Shown here: one piece after another, positions 21,801-33,036 of the stretch
Layout: each line of letters begins with the position of its first letter
Position numbering within the stretch: position 1 is the first letter of the stretch
From: Batkoa obscura
Lineage: Eukaryota; Entomophthoromycota; Entomophthoromycetes; Entomophthorales; Batkoaceae
DNA: 64,000 bases
Reading direction: 5' to 3'
Assembly (NCBI GenBank): GCA_030770535.1
Contig: JASVEC010000001.1
Span: forward strand, 620,001-684,000
Made by a program: the position numbers and the translations under genes
Notes under the pieces: generated by a model
The model's database searches: none
What the model was told of the DNA's origin: nothing
What the model saw: only the letters and a program-made list of their open reading frames with translations

Positions 21801-23859
21801 ATGTTACGTACCCTTTTAAAGAGCAGGTAAGTTAAAATGAATAATATTTTAATGTAAATGTTGAATTCCTTTATTTTTAGAAATTTAATTAGAACTATGA
21901 GCACTTCCAAAGTCAATTTAAACTTAGCAGCTGCTACTACCTCTACCCCAGAAATAACTAAACCGTTATATCAATTTCAAAATAGCTTACCAAAGCTTCC
22001 AGTTCCTGAATTAGAAGCTACATTAAAGAAATATATTAAAACTGTTAAACCATTAGTATCTGAAGAGCAATATCAAAATACTTTAAAAGTAGTTGAAAAG
22101 TTTCAAAACGAAGTTGGACCTGAACTACAAAAGAGATTACAAGCTAGGGCCTCGAATGAATCCATTTTAAATTGGTTAGATGCTTGGTGGAATGATATAG
22201 CTTATTTTTCGTATCGTGATCCAGTTGTTATTTATGTATCTTATTTTTATGTTTATAATATGTTACCAAGTCAAATTAAGAATACCACCAGAGGTGCAGA
22301 GATTATTCAAGCTGCTTTGCAATTTAAAGATTTAGTTGTAAGTGAAGAATTAGAACCAGAAAAAGATCGTAAAGGACCGTTATGCATGTCCACCTATAAA
22401 TATATGTTTAATGCTACTCGTATACCAGCAAAAGGCTCGGATTATGTTGAAACTTTTGATATGGAAAAAAATCAACATGTAATTGTAGCTAGAAAAAATA
22501 AATTTTTTAAATTGGAATTAAATAATAAAAATGGTCAACGACTATCTACTAAGGAAATTGATTATCAATTAAGTCAAATTATTGAATTAGCTGGTGACAA
22601 AGCGGATCAAAATCCTATTGGTCTTCTTACTACCCAAAATAGAGATATCTGGTTAGATGTAAGTTTCATTAATATTTCTTTTAGTTATTAGCTTATTTAT
22701 TTATTTAGGCACGTAATAAATTGCTTCAACATTCTAAAAAGAATTCAGAATCGTTAAATGCTGTTGAATCTGCTTCTTTTCTTTTATGTTTGGATGAAAC
22801 TTCACCTGCTAATAAAGATGAGGCTTCTAGAGCTTGCTGGCATGGAGATGGTAAAAATAGATTTTTTGATAAATCACTTCAATTTATTGTATTTGAAAAT
22901 GGGGTAGCTGGTTTCAACGGAGAAGTAAGCTTATTTTATTAATATATTTAATACAGTTTAATAACAATCATTTAATTTAGCATTCAAGAATGGATGGTAC
23001 TCCAACTTGTCGTTTAAATGATTATGTCAATACCGTTTTAACTAAAAAACAAGTCAACCATGGTACTTCTTTTAACAAAGAAGAATTATTACCACCAACA
23101 GAATTAAAATTCGAATTAAATAATGAAATCCAAACTATTATTAAAGAATCCGAAGTTGCTTTTAATAATTTAATTAATAAACACGATTTAAAAGTGGTTA
23201 AAGCAAGCTATGGTAAAAACAATATTAAGAAATTTAAGGTTAGTCCAGATGCCTATGCTCAAATGGTAATTCAATTAGCCTTTTATCTTTTACATGGTAA
23301 ATTTGGACCTACTTATGAATCGGCTACTACAAGAAGATTCCATTCTGGACGTACTGAAGTTTGTAGAACTGTATCTCAAGATAGTGTTGCTTTTTGTAAA
23401 GGAATGGTTAATGATCAATTAAGTTTAAAACAAAAACATGAGTTGATTTTAAAAGCAATTCAATCCCATGTAGCTTATATTTCTGATGCTGTAGAAGGTA
23501 AAGGAGTTGATAGACATTTATTAGGTCTTAAACTTAGCGTAAATAAGGATGAACCTGTACCAGAATTATTCAAAGATCCTTCTTATACTTTTACTAGCCA
23601 TTGGAACTTATCTACTTCTCAATTAAGTTCTGAACATTTTGATGGTTATGGTTGGGGTGAAGTTGTACCTGATGGTTATGGTATTGCTTATATGATTAAA
23701 AAAGATGCAATTCAATTTAATGTTACAGCTATTAAACCAGTAAATAATACAAATGATGGTTATATTACACCTGATGTGAATGCTATGGCTGATTCACTTC
23801 ATAAATCTTTAGAGCTTATTAGAGCTGTATTTGCTGCTAGTGAAAAAGCTAAACTTTAG
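21801..23859 (+). CDS. CAT2: Carnitine O-acetyltransferase, mitochondrial and peroxisomal
   Basis: Exons 21801-21826, 21881-22658, 22709-22924 and 22981-23859 give 632 aa. Exon 1 (26 nt) encodes MLRTLLKS and joins RNLIRT to make a basic, non-acidic presequence; a second in-frame ATG lies at 21897 just after it. The C terminus is AKL, a type-1 peroxisomal signal. The catalytic His is H341 in GEHSRMDGTP, its codon being the first of exon 4. CoA/carnitine-site motifs include the STSQLSSEHFDGYGWGE region. The enzyme interconverts acetyl-CoA and acetylcarnitine, shuttling acetyl units between peroxisome, cytosol and mitochondria. Yeast Cat2 uses the same two-start plus AKL arrangement. The tail faces the acyl carrier protein gene about 160 bp away. 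Confidence 0.95.
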
Positions 23860-24018
23860 ATTTTCTTTACAAAAACATAATAAACTACATTTAAATATTA
23901 ATTTATTTTTTATCATTTTAATAATAATTCTTATTCAAAATGGAATCGATCTCAATATTGAAATTTTACAAAAACAAAATAAAATACAAGTACCTTACTA
24001 TATAATATATATAACCAT

Positions 24019-24440
24019 TTATTTTGTAACCCTTTTATCTTCCAACTCATTAAGGTATCTGAGGAGATCAGCAAGGGTAGTAAAAGTGATAGCTTTCTCA
24101 ATAGGAATATTAAAGAGTAGTTCTTTTTCCAAAGCAGTAAGAAATGGAACTAGATTACTAGAGTTCACTCCCAAGTCTTTAGATAGCTCCATATCCGGTT
24201 TTAACTATTAAAATAGAGACTATAAATGTAATTTATTTGAATTACTTTTTTATCAATTACCTCTTTATCTATGCCCTGCACCTTTTTAATAATGTCAAAG
24301 ATTCTATTTTCAGCTGGATCCTCAATTTTGGATTTGAAGCTTTGAATGCTTACTCGATTGACACCATGAATCATTTGTAACTTGCCCATCTTGCTTACTC
24401 TCACTGTTGATATCTTGGGTAATAAACGTAACAATCTCAT
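24019..24440 (-). CDS. Mitochondrial acyl carrier protein, atypical attachment motif
   Basis: Exons 24440-24261 and 24204-24019, joined over a 56-nt intron (GTAATT...ATAG), give 121 aa. The start MRLLRLLPKISTVRVSK is a strongly basic presequence. The rest matches the acyl carrier fold: helix 1 FDIIKKVQGIDKE, then LKPDMELSKDLGV, then FLTALEKELLFNIPIEKAITFTT and LADLLRYL. ACPs carry fatty acyl chains on 4'-phosphopantetheine bound to Ser of a DSL motif, and also stabilise LYR-protein partners in Fe-S and complex I assembly. Here the motif reads N74-S75-S76 rather than D-S-L. Ser75 is kept, but Asp and Leu are replaced. It may be an apo or specialised ACP paralogue. Confidence 0.85.
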
Positions 24441-25059
24441 TTTTAAAAATTTTAAATTTTATTTTCACTTAGCATTTTATTTATAGTTTTTTATTACTTT
24501 ACGTCATGATGGGTTCATTTCTAATATTACTCAACTGTGCTTTGTTATTATTGTTAATTATTTAATTGGTTTGAATTGTTATTTAAAGTGTATAATAAAG
24601 TGGAAGATTATTTAGTTATATAATTGTTAGCTTTGAATATTCAAATTACTATGTACAATAATAGTTTTGAAGGAATTAAAACATGTAAATAGTGTAAATA
24701 ATGGCCTGAATTGATAATAAAAATAGATATGAATTTAGAATAGCAGATTTTTGATAATACAATACCTTTTTCATTTTTTTATTGGTCTAATACCTAACAT
24801 ATTAAAATATACAAAATTGTATACCAATAAGCAATGTATTATAATACTATACATATATATCATACGATGACTTTATCTAGTATATTAGTATTTAGAATAA
24901 TAAAACCAAGCTTTATCAACATTTAAATTCAACAAAAAATAAAGATTATTGTTTAATCTTACAATTCAAAACATTCAAAGCATAAATCAACTTAACTATT
25001 AATAATTTTACCAAATATATATTAAAAATAACCGAAAAAAGTATAGCCAATTTAATCAC
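24441..25059. other. Intergenic
   Basis: AT-rich spacer between the acyl carrier protein start and the proteasome gene stop. Nothing recognised. Confidence 0.5.
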
Positions 25060-25876
25060 TTAATTTGAAGTAGCTAAATAATCCTTAACTTCACTAGGAG
25101 AAAGACGACGGAAGTGAGCACCATGTTGGATACCAAAGCCAGATTGAGGCATTTGATTTGGATTTGGAACTGTAGATTCACCAATGATACCAATTTCAAT
25201 ATTACTTTCATTCATAACACCTTCAAATCCTTCTTTAAGAGTTAAAATAGCGGTATGTACTGCGTCTTCTAATAACATTTCAGCATCATATCTCTTTTCT
25301 AAAAAGCTTTTAGCAGCTACCATATTTTTACCAATGGCGGTTGCTTTCCAAGGAAAATAAGAACCAGAAGGATCCACTTGATATAAACTAGGCTCACCCT
25401 TATCATAGCCTGCAATCAATAAAGAGACTCCAAATGGCCTTACCCCTCCTTTTTGTGTAAATTCTTGCATCACTCCAGCTACTTCTTTTACTAATGCTAA
25501 ATTACTGGGATCTTCTAAATATACTCGACGATATGCTTGACTTGATTTACGTGCTCGATTCACTAATACTCGTGCATCGGGGCCCATTCCACTATAGACC
25601 ATACCAATGGTACCATTGACATTACTGATCTTTTCGCTACTACTATTATCTACTAAAATTGAACCGCTCTTTTTTTCGGTTGCTATAACAATACCGTTTT
25701 TGGCTAAATTGAAATGGTTAAGAAATTAAAGTTTGAAATTGAAAATAAATAAATTTATAATTACCTTTTATACCAACTGAAGTTACACCTTTGGAAACAG
25801 CAGTTAAGGCATGTTCAATTTGACCTAATTTACCAGAGGGCGAGAAAGTCGTCAATGAAAAATTATATTGGGACAT
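25060..25876 (-). CDS. PRE8: 20S proteasome subunit alpha-2
   Basis: Exons 25876-25765 and 25703-25060, split by a 61-nt intron (GTAATT...TTAG), give 251 aa, almost exactly the length of yeast Pre8 (250). The N terminus has the alpha-subunit signature [21 protein letters not shown] (one residue, His, replaces the common Tyr). Then come [38 protein letters not shown] and [19 protein letters not shown], all typical of alpha-2. Alpha subunits form the outer ring and gate of the 20S core and are not proteolytic. The protein acts in nucleus and cytosol. The identification is firm; the intron falls within the gene's most conserved N-terminal part. Confidence 0.97.
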
Positions 25877-26238
25877 ATTGGGTTATTGTTATTTTTTTTA
25901 ATAAACTAAAAAGCTTGGAATTCTTTTTGGAGTTTTAAATCAAGTGAAATGGTATTTCATTGGTTTATTTTTTAAGCTTTCAAGTGCTGACTTACGTCAG
26001 CCTAATATTGTTGGAAAGTTAAGCTGAATTCAAAGAGTAGTAATAATACTTGAATATTGAATAAATGAATTTAATGGGGGGGGGGTTTTTTGAAATATAA
26101 TAAAATTAAAATTAAAAATAGAATATCTTTGATAGAAAAATAAAGAAATAAAAATAATAACTTAAAATGCAATAATGATTTAATGATTTTCTTAAATGAG
26201 CATAATAGTTAAAAATAAACTATAAAAAGATACAGTTC
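25877..26238. other. Intergenic with a 10-G homopolymer
   Basis: Contains the presumed proteasome gene promoter and, at 26076-26085, a run of ten G followed by six T. No gene is seen. Confidence 0.6.
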
Positions 26239-27521
26239 TTATTCATGAGGTGGAACGGATCTTACAGAAAGTCTTGAAGGGGAAGGTGGACGACTTTTTA
26301 ATATATTACCATTTTCATTGGGATTTTTATTAATACCGTTAACATTAAGTTCTCTAATACCATTCATTTTTTTATTACCATTAGTTTTAGCTTGAGAATC
26401 AAAGGATGAATTTAAAGCATTAATATCTTCAATTTGTTCTTTATTAATAGGTTTCTCAATAATTCCATTACTCTTTGATGAATATTTGATAAAATTAAAC
26501 ATTGAATTTACTACATATTCTTCATAAAATAAAACAGAAGTAAATAAAATACATACAATAACTTGAGCATCTGATAAATTAACATTACCAATTAATGAAA
26601 TAATAGATTCTAATTGATCAAATAAATTGAACTGTTTAGCTAATTGAATTAAGTATTGTGCACTAATTAATTCTTGAGTTGTACTAACTATATAAAAGAT
26701 AGCTAAATAAAATGGAGTACGTATACCTAATGGTATATTCTTAACAAAATTAGGTGTTTGTAATCCCCATTCTGGTTGATTTAATTTAAATAAATCTAAA
26801 AAAATTAAGTTATTATTATTATTATTATTATTGTTTAATAATGATATAATTAATATTATACTTACCCATCATTATTCCACCTCCACAAGCAGCTACAGTA
26901 CCTCCTAAAATCATAGCTACATAAGAATTAGCTAATGGTACTGAATTACTTGCTCTAATAATATCAATAGTTGAAGTTACGGCAAAACCACGACTTACAC
27001 CATCAGCAATAATAAATAATGGATTGATTAAAGATAAAAATGGAAGTAATATTTTAAATATTAAATCATTTGGTGAATAAAATATAATAAAATGAATTGT
27101 ACTTTATAATAAAACATAAAATTTATAAAAATAAAAAAATAAATTAAATTGAAGTTACCTATATAATGGTATAATAGTATTAGAAGCTAACCATGGTACA
27201 TATCTACCAAACAAAAAACCTAAATTAAGTTATTAATAAATTTTAAAATAAGATAAAAAATAAAAAAATAAAAAAATAATAAAACTTACTACTTAATATA
27301 CCACCACCCAAACCTAAAATAATATTAACAATTAAAGCTTGTAACCAAGGAACTTGGTATTTGTTATTAGTTGATTTATCACTAAATAAATATCTTGAAA
27401 ACAAAGCAACGCGAGTAGCATGTAAAGTAGATAAGATAGATAATGGTAAATATTGACTATGCCAATGCGTTTTTGGTAAATTTAATATACTCCATTTAAT
27501 TAATTCTAAATTATTCAACAT
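26239..27521 (-). CDS. TRIC-type monovalent cation channel (TMEM38-like)
   Basis: Exons 27521-27290, 27219-27159, 27101-26866 and 26795-26239 give 361 aa. Two internal GGGI motifs, GLGGGILS and AACGGGIMM, each end a helix, as in the pseudo-repeat of the TRIC fold. Between them lies a lumen/cytosol-facing stretch, ADGVSRGFAVTSTIDIIRAS, containing the charged residues where animal TRICs have their KGSG region. Animal TRICs sit in the ER/SR membrane and pass K+ to balance Ca2+ release; the fungal role is inferred. The C-terminal ~90 residues are hydrophilic, rich in Asn and Lys, and probably cytosolic. Introns are 57-70 nt; the exon 3 acceptor (AAAG at 27102) is the least certain join. Confidence 0.8.
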
Positions 27522-28021
27522 TTCTCTTTTATTATTAAATCAAACAACTTCTATTATTTTTATTGTTTGTTTTATAGTCTTTTGTTTTTCCTTTTTGTAA
27601 AAAGAGTAAGCTTCAATCTTGGTTTATTTTTTAATTTAATTTATGTTCCCGTAAAATAGAATTTATCCAACCATTTATTGTCATTTCTCATTTACTATAA
27701 TTGGCTTTTATAAAAAAAAATCAAGCTTCATATTATCTTTTCATTGGCTTATAATTTATTAACACTTTTGATTGGCTATTACAAATCTAAAATTACTAAT
27801 CTTCAATTTCCATGTAAGCAATAAATGAATTTATTTAAATAGAAAAATTAAAATAATAAAATAATAAATATTAATTATAAAAGTTATAAAAATTATTCAA
27901 TTTAACTGAAGGGTTTATTGTGTAACTAATAAGACATTGATATAATAAAAAAGAAGGATGATTTTGTATTACCTAAAAATAAATGCTTTGAAATATAAAA
28001 TAAAATATTCGATTGAAGTGG
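27522..28021. other. Intergenic
   Basis: AT-rich spacer upstream of the TRIC-like gene. No gene or repeat recognised. Confidence 0.5.
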
Positions 28022-28480
28022 CTATTTAAGATCAAAGATAACATCATTATTAGCATTTAGTGAACTTGCAGAGGTAACTATCATTGGTATATATAATATC
28101 ATTCTATAAGTATAATATAGTAATATTGAGACTAAAATTAAATTACTATCCTTAAATAATGCTTTATAATTGTATTTTAATACTAGTAGTATTATTGATA
28201 ATAATATCAATGAGAAAAGATTAATAATAAACTTAATCCATGAATAAATTGTCAAACAATGAACATCCATAGTAGCAGAACAGAAATCAATCTCATCTTT
28301 AAATCCATTAATACTAAAAAATAACATTAATAAAGAGTAAATCTTTAAAGTACTATTGATTATTATATAACTTATTGGTATACTCTGTAATAATAAGCTA
28401 TGTTTTATTACTTCAGATAATATATTTAAAATTACTATTACAATTAAAATATCCGATAAAGATACACTTATAATTACCAT
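28022..28480 (-). CDS. Unknown small membrane protein, possibly 5'-truncated
   Basis: An uninterrupted 152-codon frame, very rich in Ile, Leu, Ser and Asn, with about four predicted membrane helices (about residues 5-25, 33-55, 80-103 and 115-137). A loop (about 57-75) has several acidic residues and two Cys, DFCSATMDVHC. I do not recognise a family. The ATG lies only six bases from the end of a MITE, so the native promoter and perhaps upstream exons are missing or displaced. It may be a truncated remnant. The frame and helix pattern argue for a real or recently real gene, but support is modest. Confidence 0.45.
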   Translation of the reverse strand: MVIISVSLSDILIVIVILNILSEVIKHSLLLQSIPISYIIINSTLKIYSLLMLFFSINGFKDEIDFCSATMDVHCLTIYSWIKFIINLFSLILLSIILLVLKYNYKALFKDSNLILVSILLYYTYRMILYIPMIVTSASSLNANNDVIFDLK

Positions 28481-28487
28481 TGTTATA

Positions 28488-28586
28488 TGGGGGTGTTTTT
28501 TTTGGCTTCATTATTTTTTCCATTTTTAAGCGCTATTTGAGTGGAAAATTGTTAATAAAATTCTTAAACATAAAAATACAACCCCA
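28488..28586 (+). mobile_element. MITE copy next to a start codon
   Basis: Full-length 99-bp copy with perfect TA on both sides. It lies 7 bp upstream of the ATG of the minus-strand membrane protein gene. Confidence 0.9.
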
Positions 28587-30347
28587 TATTTAATTTTGGT
28601 TTTATAGTACATAATATATTATTATAAAAATATGATATTTTACTTATATGACAACAAACTGCTGTTGCCCCTATGAATAGTATTAAGATGATATAAATGT
28701 TTAGCACTTTTTTGATTATAGTTTGAAATAAATTAATAAATCTTGATTAATAGTTCTAAAATAGTCCATTGGTAAAGATATTATTGTTGTATCTATTTTT
28801 TCTAATATAAAGTTTTAATAAGAGTGAGCAATATCAGTTGAATTTCACTTATTTTTTCTTTTTTTTTACTTATCCCATTTAATTACATAATATACTAAAT
28901 ATAATATCATTAGTATTTTGTTGAAATCTAAAATTAGATAAATTAAAAATCAGAAATGAGGAGAAGCAATAAAATGGAATTGTTTATTAACCTTATCCCT
29001 TGTTCAGTTAGAATAGCTTGCAGTTAAACGTCTTTCTTTATTTTTAATTTGTTTTATTGTTTTCTAATATGAATTTAGAAATATAAGAAAAGCTGTGGTG
29101 TTAAAATTCACATTAGAAAAAGTTAACCACAAGTTAAAATCAACAAAGTACATCTAGCTGCATGCAGTTCTAAATCATGGAATTTTTTCATAAGCTTCGG
29201 ACACTTCTATTTACATCCTTATAAGTTGTATTAAATAGAAATTAACGTTTTTTGTTTTTTATTAAGGTTTAGTTTGATTTTAATTACTGTAAAAATAAAT
29301 AATAGAACAGCTAATTTCATAAATTAATACAAAATTTTATTTTCTCAAATTAAATTATTATTAAAAAATAAAAATTTATAATGATTTTTTTTATATTAAT
29401 TTTTTGAAATCATCTTATTGTGTTATACTCCCCCTGGAATGCAATGACTATTATGATTATTAGTGAAGACAAAGTATTTTAATGAATTTTAAAAAATAAT
29501 TTAGTATAGTATATTTAACATCTTTTTATTGTATTTTACTTATTAAATAAATTATCTACACAATTGATTCTGATATTTTTAATAAATATTAATATAGTAT
29601 AATTAATACTATTAAATAAAAAAAGACTTTATTTTTTAAACATGTGTATAATATTTTTTCTGGATCGTTTTTTGAAAATCTAATACTGATTTTATTATAT
29701 TTAAAGCTATAACGTGATTAAGACTATTAACAAAATAACTAATTATCAAATCATCATTTGTAGTAAATTTATAAAAACTATTTTTATTTTATTTTAATTA
29801 GCAAAAAAATAAACATTTTTAATTTAGAAGGTTTAAAATAAATATTAAAGAAGCAATGTATTTTTTTAATTAATTAAAGATAATTTTTTGTTATGCTTTA
29901 TTTTATATAAAATAAGTTAAAATAATCACTGCTATTATTAGCCAAAATCGAAATTATAATATTAAATAAAGTCCTGAATATTTTAACTAACTTTATAAAT
30001 TTTGTTATAATTACTCCAGCTAGTTGGTTTTTGCTTGCTTTTTTAGTTATATCTCTATATATAAATAGCTATATTTTTATTAAAATTAAATTACAATCTT
30101 ATTATGGTAGTGTGAAACACAGTTTTTATAATATTGCTTTTAATTTAATAAATACAGTATGAGTCTTTTTATTTATTAATTAAACAAACCTGTTTTTTAT
30201 TAATATAAATCTAATTTTTTATATTATTATATTTAAAATTAAAATTAAAATTATTAAAAGTTAAATAATAATTTATGTGATTTTTAATATTTGCTTTAAT
30301 ACTTACTAGTTTAATAATATTACATACATATTTAATAATATCAGCTT
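28587..30347. other. Gene-free AT-rich stretch
   Basis: Long very AT-rich region. I see no gene, tRNA or clear repeat. Confidence 0.5.
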
Positions 30348-30829
30348 TGTGAAATATCGGTTCATTAGCTCTAGGATTGATTATAATATGATAATCAATT
30401 CAGAGTTCCTTATATAGATTTGCTGTGAGAATTGCTACCACCTGATCATGAAGAACTTATTGTCCACGTTTCAATGTCCATACTTGGTAACTACAATAAG
30501 GAATAACTGCTATAAGGTTCCTTGTATATAGCCACCCAGTTGGAGTATAAAAGAGATTCTTCAACATACTAACTCGAGGCTTTTTTAATTGAATTATTCC
30601 CTGATAACGTACTATTAATAAAGCCACTAAGTCTTTCTGACGATATCTTACATAGATTTTACAGTAGTATTGTCTATTCTATTTGTTTTACATAGTTCGT
30701 AACTTATTACGTATTATTCATATTCATTTAAGTCTATCTTAGTTACATAAAGTAAGACCGTTCGACTCAAGGCAAGTTAATTAAGCAAGAGTAGCTTTTA
30801 ACTCCTACCACTAAGTATCAAATTTCACA
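30348..30829 (+). mobile_element. LTR-like fossil, copy 2
   Basis: Same element as 14511-14974, 482 bp from TGTGAAATATCGG to ...TTTCACA. GCTT occurs at both junctions (GCTTT if the first T is counted), consistent with a short target duplication. A GTATAAAA box is present. It lies only 177 bp from an inverted copy (31007-31464). No internal coding sequence is seen, so it is read as an old solo LTR. Confidence 0.6.
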
Positions 30830-31006
30830 GCTTTAATATAATAAGTTATAACAATATATAATATATTTACAATTTTTATTATGTTTTTTAAAATGCTTTT
30901 TTTATAAACCAGCATTTATAAGCTTTACGTAATCAATTTTTTTTATTTTTAAAGCTATAATTATTTTTTTTGCTTGTTTTAAGTTCTTTTATTAAATTCA
31001 ACTTAT

Positions 31007-31464
31007 GTGAAAGTTGGTACTCAGTGGTAGGAGTTAAAAGCTACTCTTGCTTAATTAACTTGCCTTGAGTCGAACGGTCTTACTTTATGTAACTAAGATA
31101 GACTTAAATGAATATGAATAATACGTAATAAGTTACGAACTATGTAAAACAAATAGAATAGACAATACTACTGTAAAATCTATGTAAGATATCGTCAGAA
31201 AGACTTAGTGGCTTTATTAATAGTACGTTATCAGGGAATAATTCAGTTAAAAAGCTTTGAGTTATCATGTTGAAGAATCCCTTTTATATTCTTTGCAATG
31301 TGAAGTTAGAAATTCTCACAACAAATCAAAACAAGGAACTCTGAATTGATTATACCACATGGATCACGGTCAAAATGGTTACAATACTACAACTAGCTTT
31401 GTAAACAAGTTAAGTGATTATCATCTTATAATTAATCCGAGAGCTGATAAACCAATATTTCACA
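31007..31464 (-). mobile_element. LTR-like fossil, copy 3 (inverted)
   Basis: Inverse orientation of copy 2; the first ~300 bases (about 31010-31260) are almost identical to it in reverse complement. CTTA/CTTAT is repeated on both sides, which indicates that this was a separate insertion rather than part of an inverted duplication. Confidence 0.6.
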
Positions 31465-33036
31465 CTTATAATTTTAATTAAAATGTTAAATTATAAGATT
31501 AATTTTTTTAAACCTGTTTTAAACTTTTTATTACTATACACTTTTTAATAAATGCTTATATATGTTATAATTTTTATCATTTATTAAATTATGATACTTG
31601 TTTTTACATTTCTAAAGCTTTGATAAGTTTATAGTTTAATTTTTTTTTTTATTCATTTTTTTAATAACAATAAAACTTTAAATTTAAAAAATGCAAAAAT
31701 ATACTAGTTGTAACATTTTAAAAAGAGTATCATTTAATAATTTAAACAATTTAAAAAATTAAAACTATAATATAAGGTGCTTTTTTTATTTTTAAAATTA
31801 ATTGCATTTAAATGCTTTATATTTTTTAATTTGCTACTAATTTTTTTATATAAATCTAAGAGTTGTAACTTTTTATATAGTATTAAATATGTATTAAAAA
31901 AGTTATTAAAAATAAAAAATAAAAATTTCATTTAAACGTAATTAGGTTTGCTAAAAAAACTCAGTTTTTATCAAAAGATTAATTATTAAATTTAATATAA
32001 ATTAAAAATAAAAGCAATGTTTTATAGATACAAGTCAAGTTTAAGATAGCTAAATTTTAAAATTTTTCAATTACTCTGTATCTAAGGTATTGGTATTTTA
32101 TCATGTTTTTAGTAAAATAATGAAAGTGATATAAATCGACTATTATTTAAGCTTAAAAATATTAATTAGGTACTAAATATTCTATAGATACTTTTTGAGT
32201 GTATAGCATAAAATTGAGAAAGAATAAAGACAGGTCATATATTAAGCTACTTTTAACAAATAAACTTGTAAAAAATAGATGTAAGTATTTTTGATTAATA
32301 ACCTTTTACTATAAATTTTAGCAGAAAGTTCAAAGCTTGGTAAAGTCAAAAATGTAAATTAAATATCAAAAAAAATTGACTTGTTGACGTATTTTAAGTT
32401 TAAGTTATCCGTTAAAAAATTCTTCAATTCTTCAAATCTTTTTTGAATATTCTATATTTATATTCTTCAAAATTTTTAAGTTCTTAGATAAAGCAAACCT
32501 TTTTTTATAGATAGTAGTAAAAACGGCTTTATAACTACTACCTTACTTCACCTAAACTACATAAAACTTAATACTAAAATAAATAATAAGAGCTTTATTA
32601 TTTATTTTCCTCTTTTTTACCGTTAGTTAGTTTGTATAAATCGTAATATATATATTTTTTCTTTCTAATTTTTTATCTGGTCAGTGCAAATTGAATTTAG
32701 CTATTCTCTTTTAACTTTTTAATTTTATAATTTTTTCATAAGCACTTAATGTTTTATGCTTTTCAAGATAAAATAATAGTGTTACAAACAATAAAATTTA
32801 ATAAAATAAAATTTTAATTTATTCTATAATTTTTAAAATGATAGATTAATTTATCATTATTAATATGATGCTATTATTCAAAATCAATTATAGTTCTTTA
32901 TGAAAATGAACATGTTATATAGCATCAATTCTATTCTATAAAAACAACTTGGTGACTATAACTATAAATAACCCAATAATTCAAATATATGATTTATTTA
33001 AAAAATGATGCATAAAAAGAGTCAAAGAAAGAGTAG
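31465..33036. other. Gene-free AT-rich stretch
   Basis: No gene recognised. Short Lys/Asn/Leu-rich open frames, for example near 31734-31931, look like chance frames in AT-rich DNA. Confidence 0.5.

Noticed and set aside
23831-24211. 126-codon plus-strand frame
   Set aside because: It overlaps the end of carnitine acetyltransferase and lies antisense to exon 2 of the acyl carrier protein.
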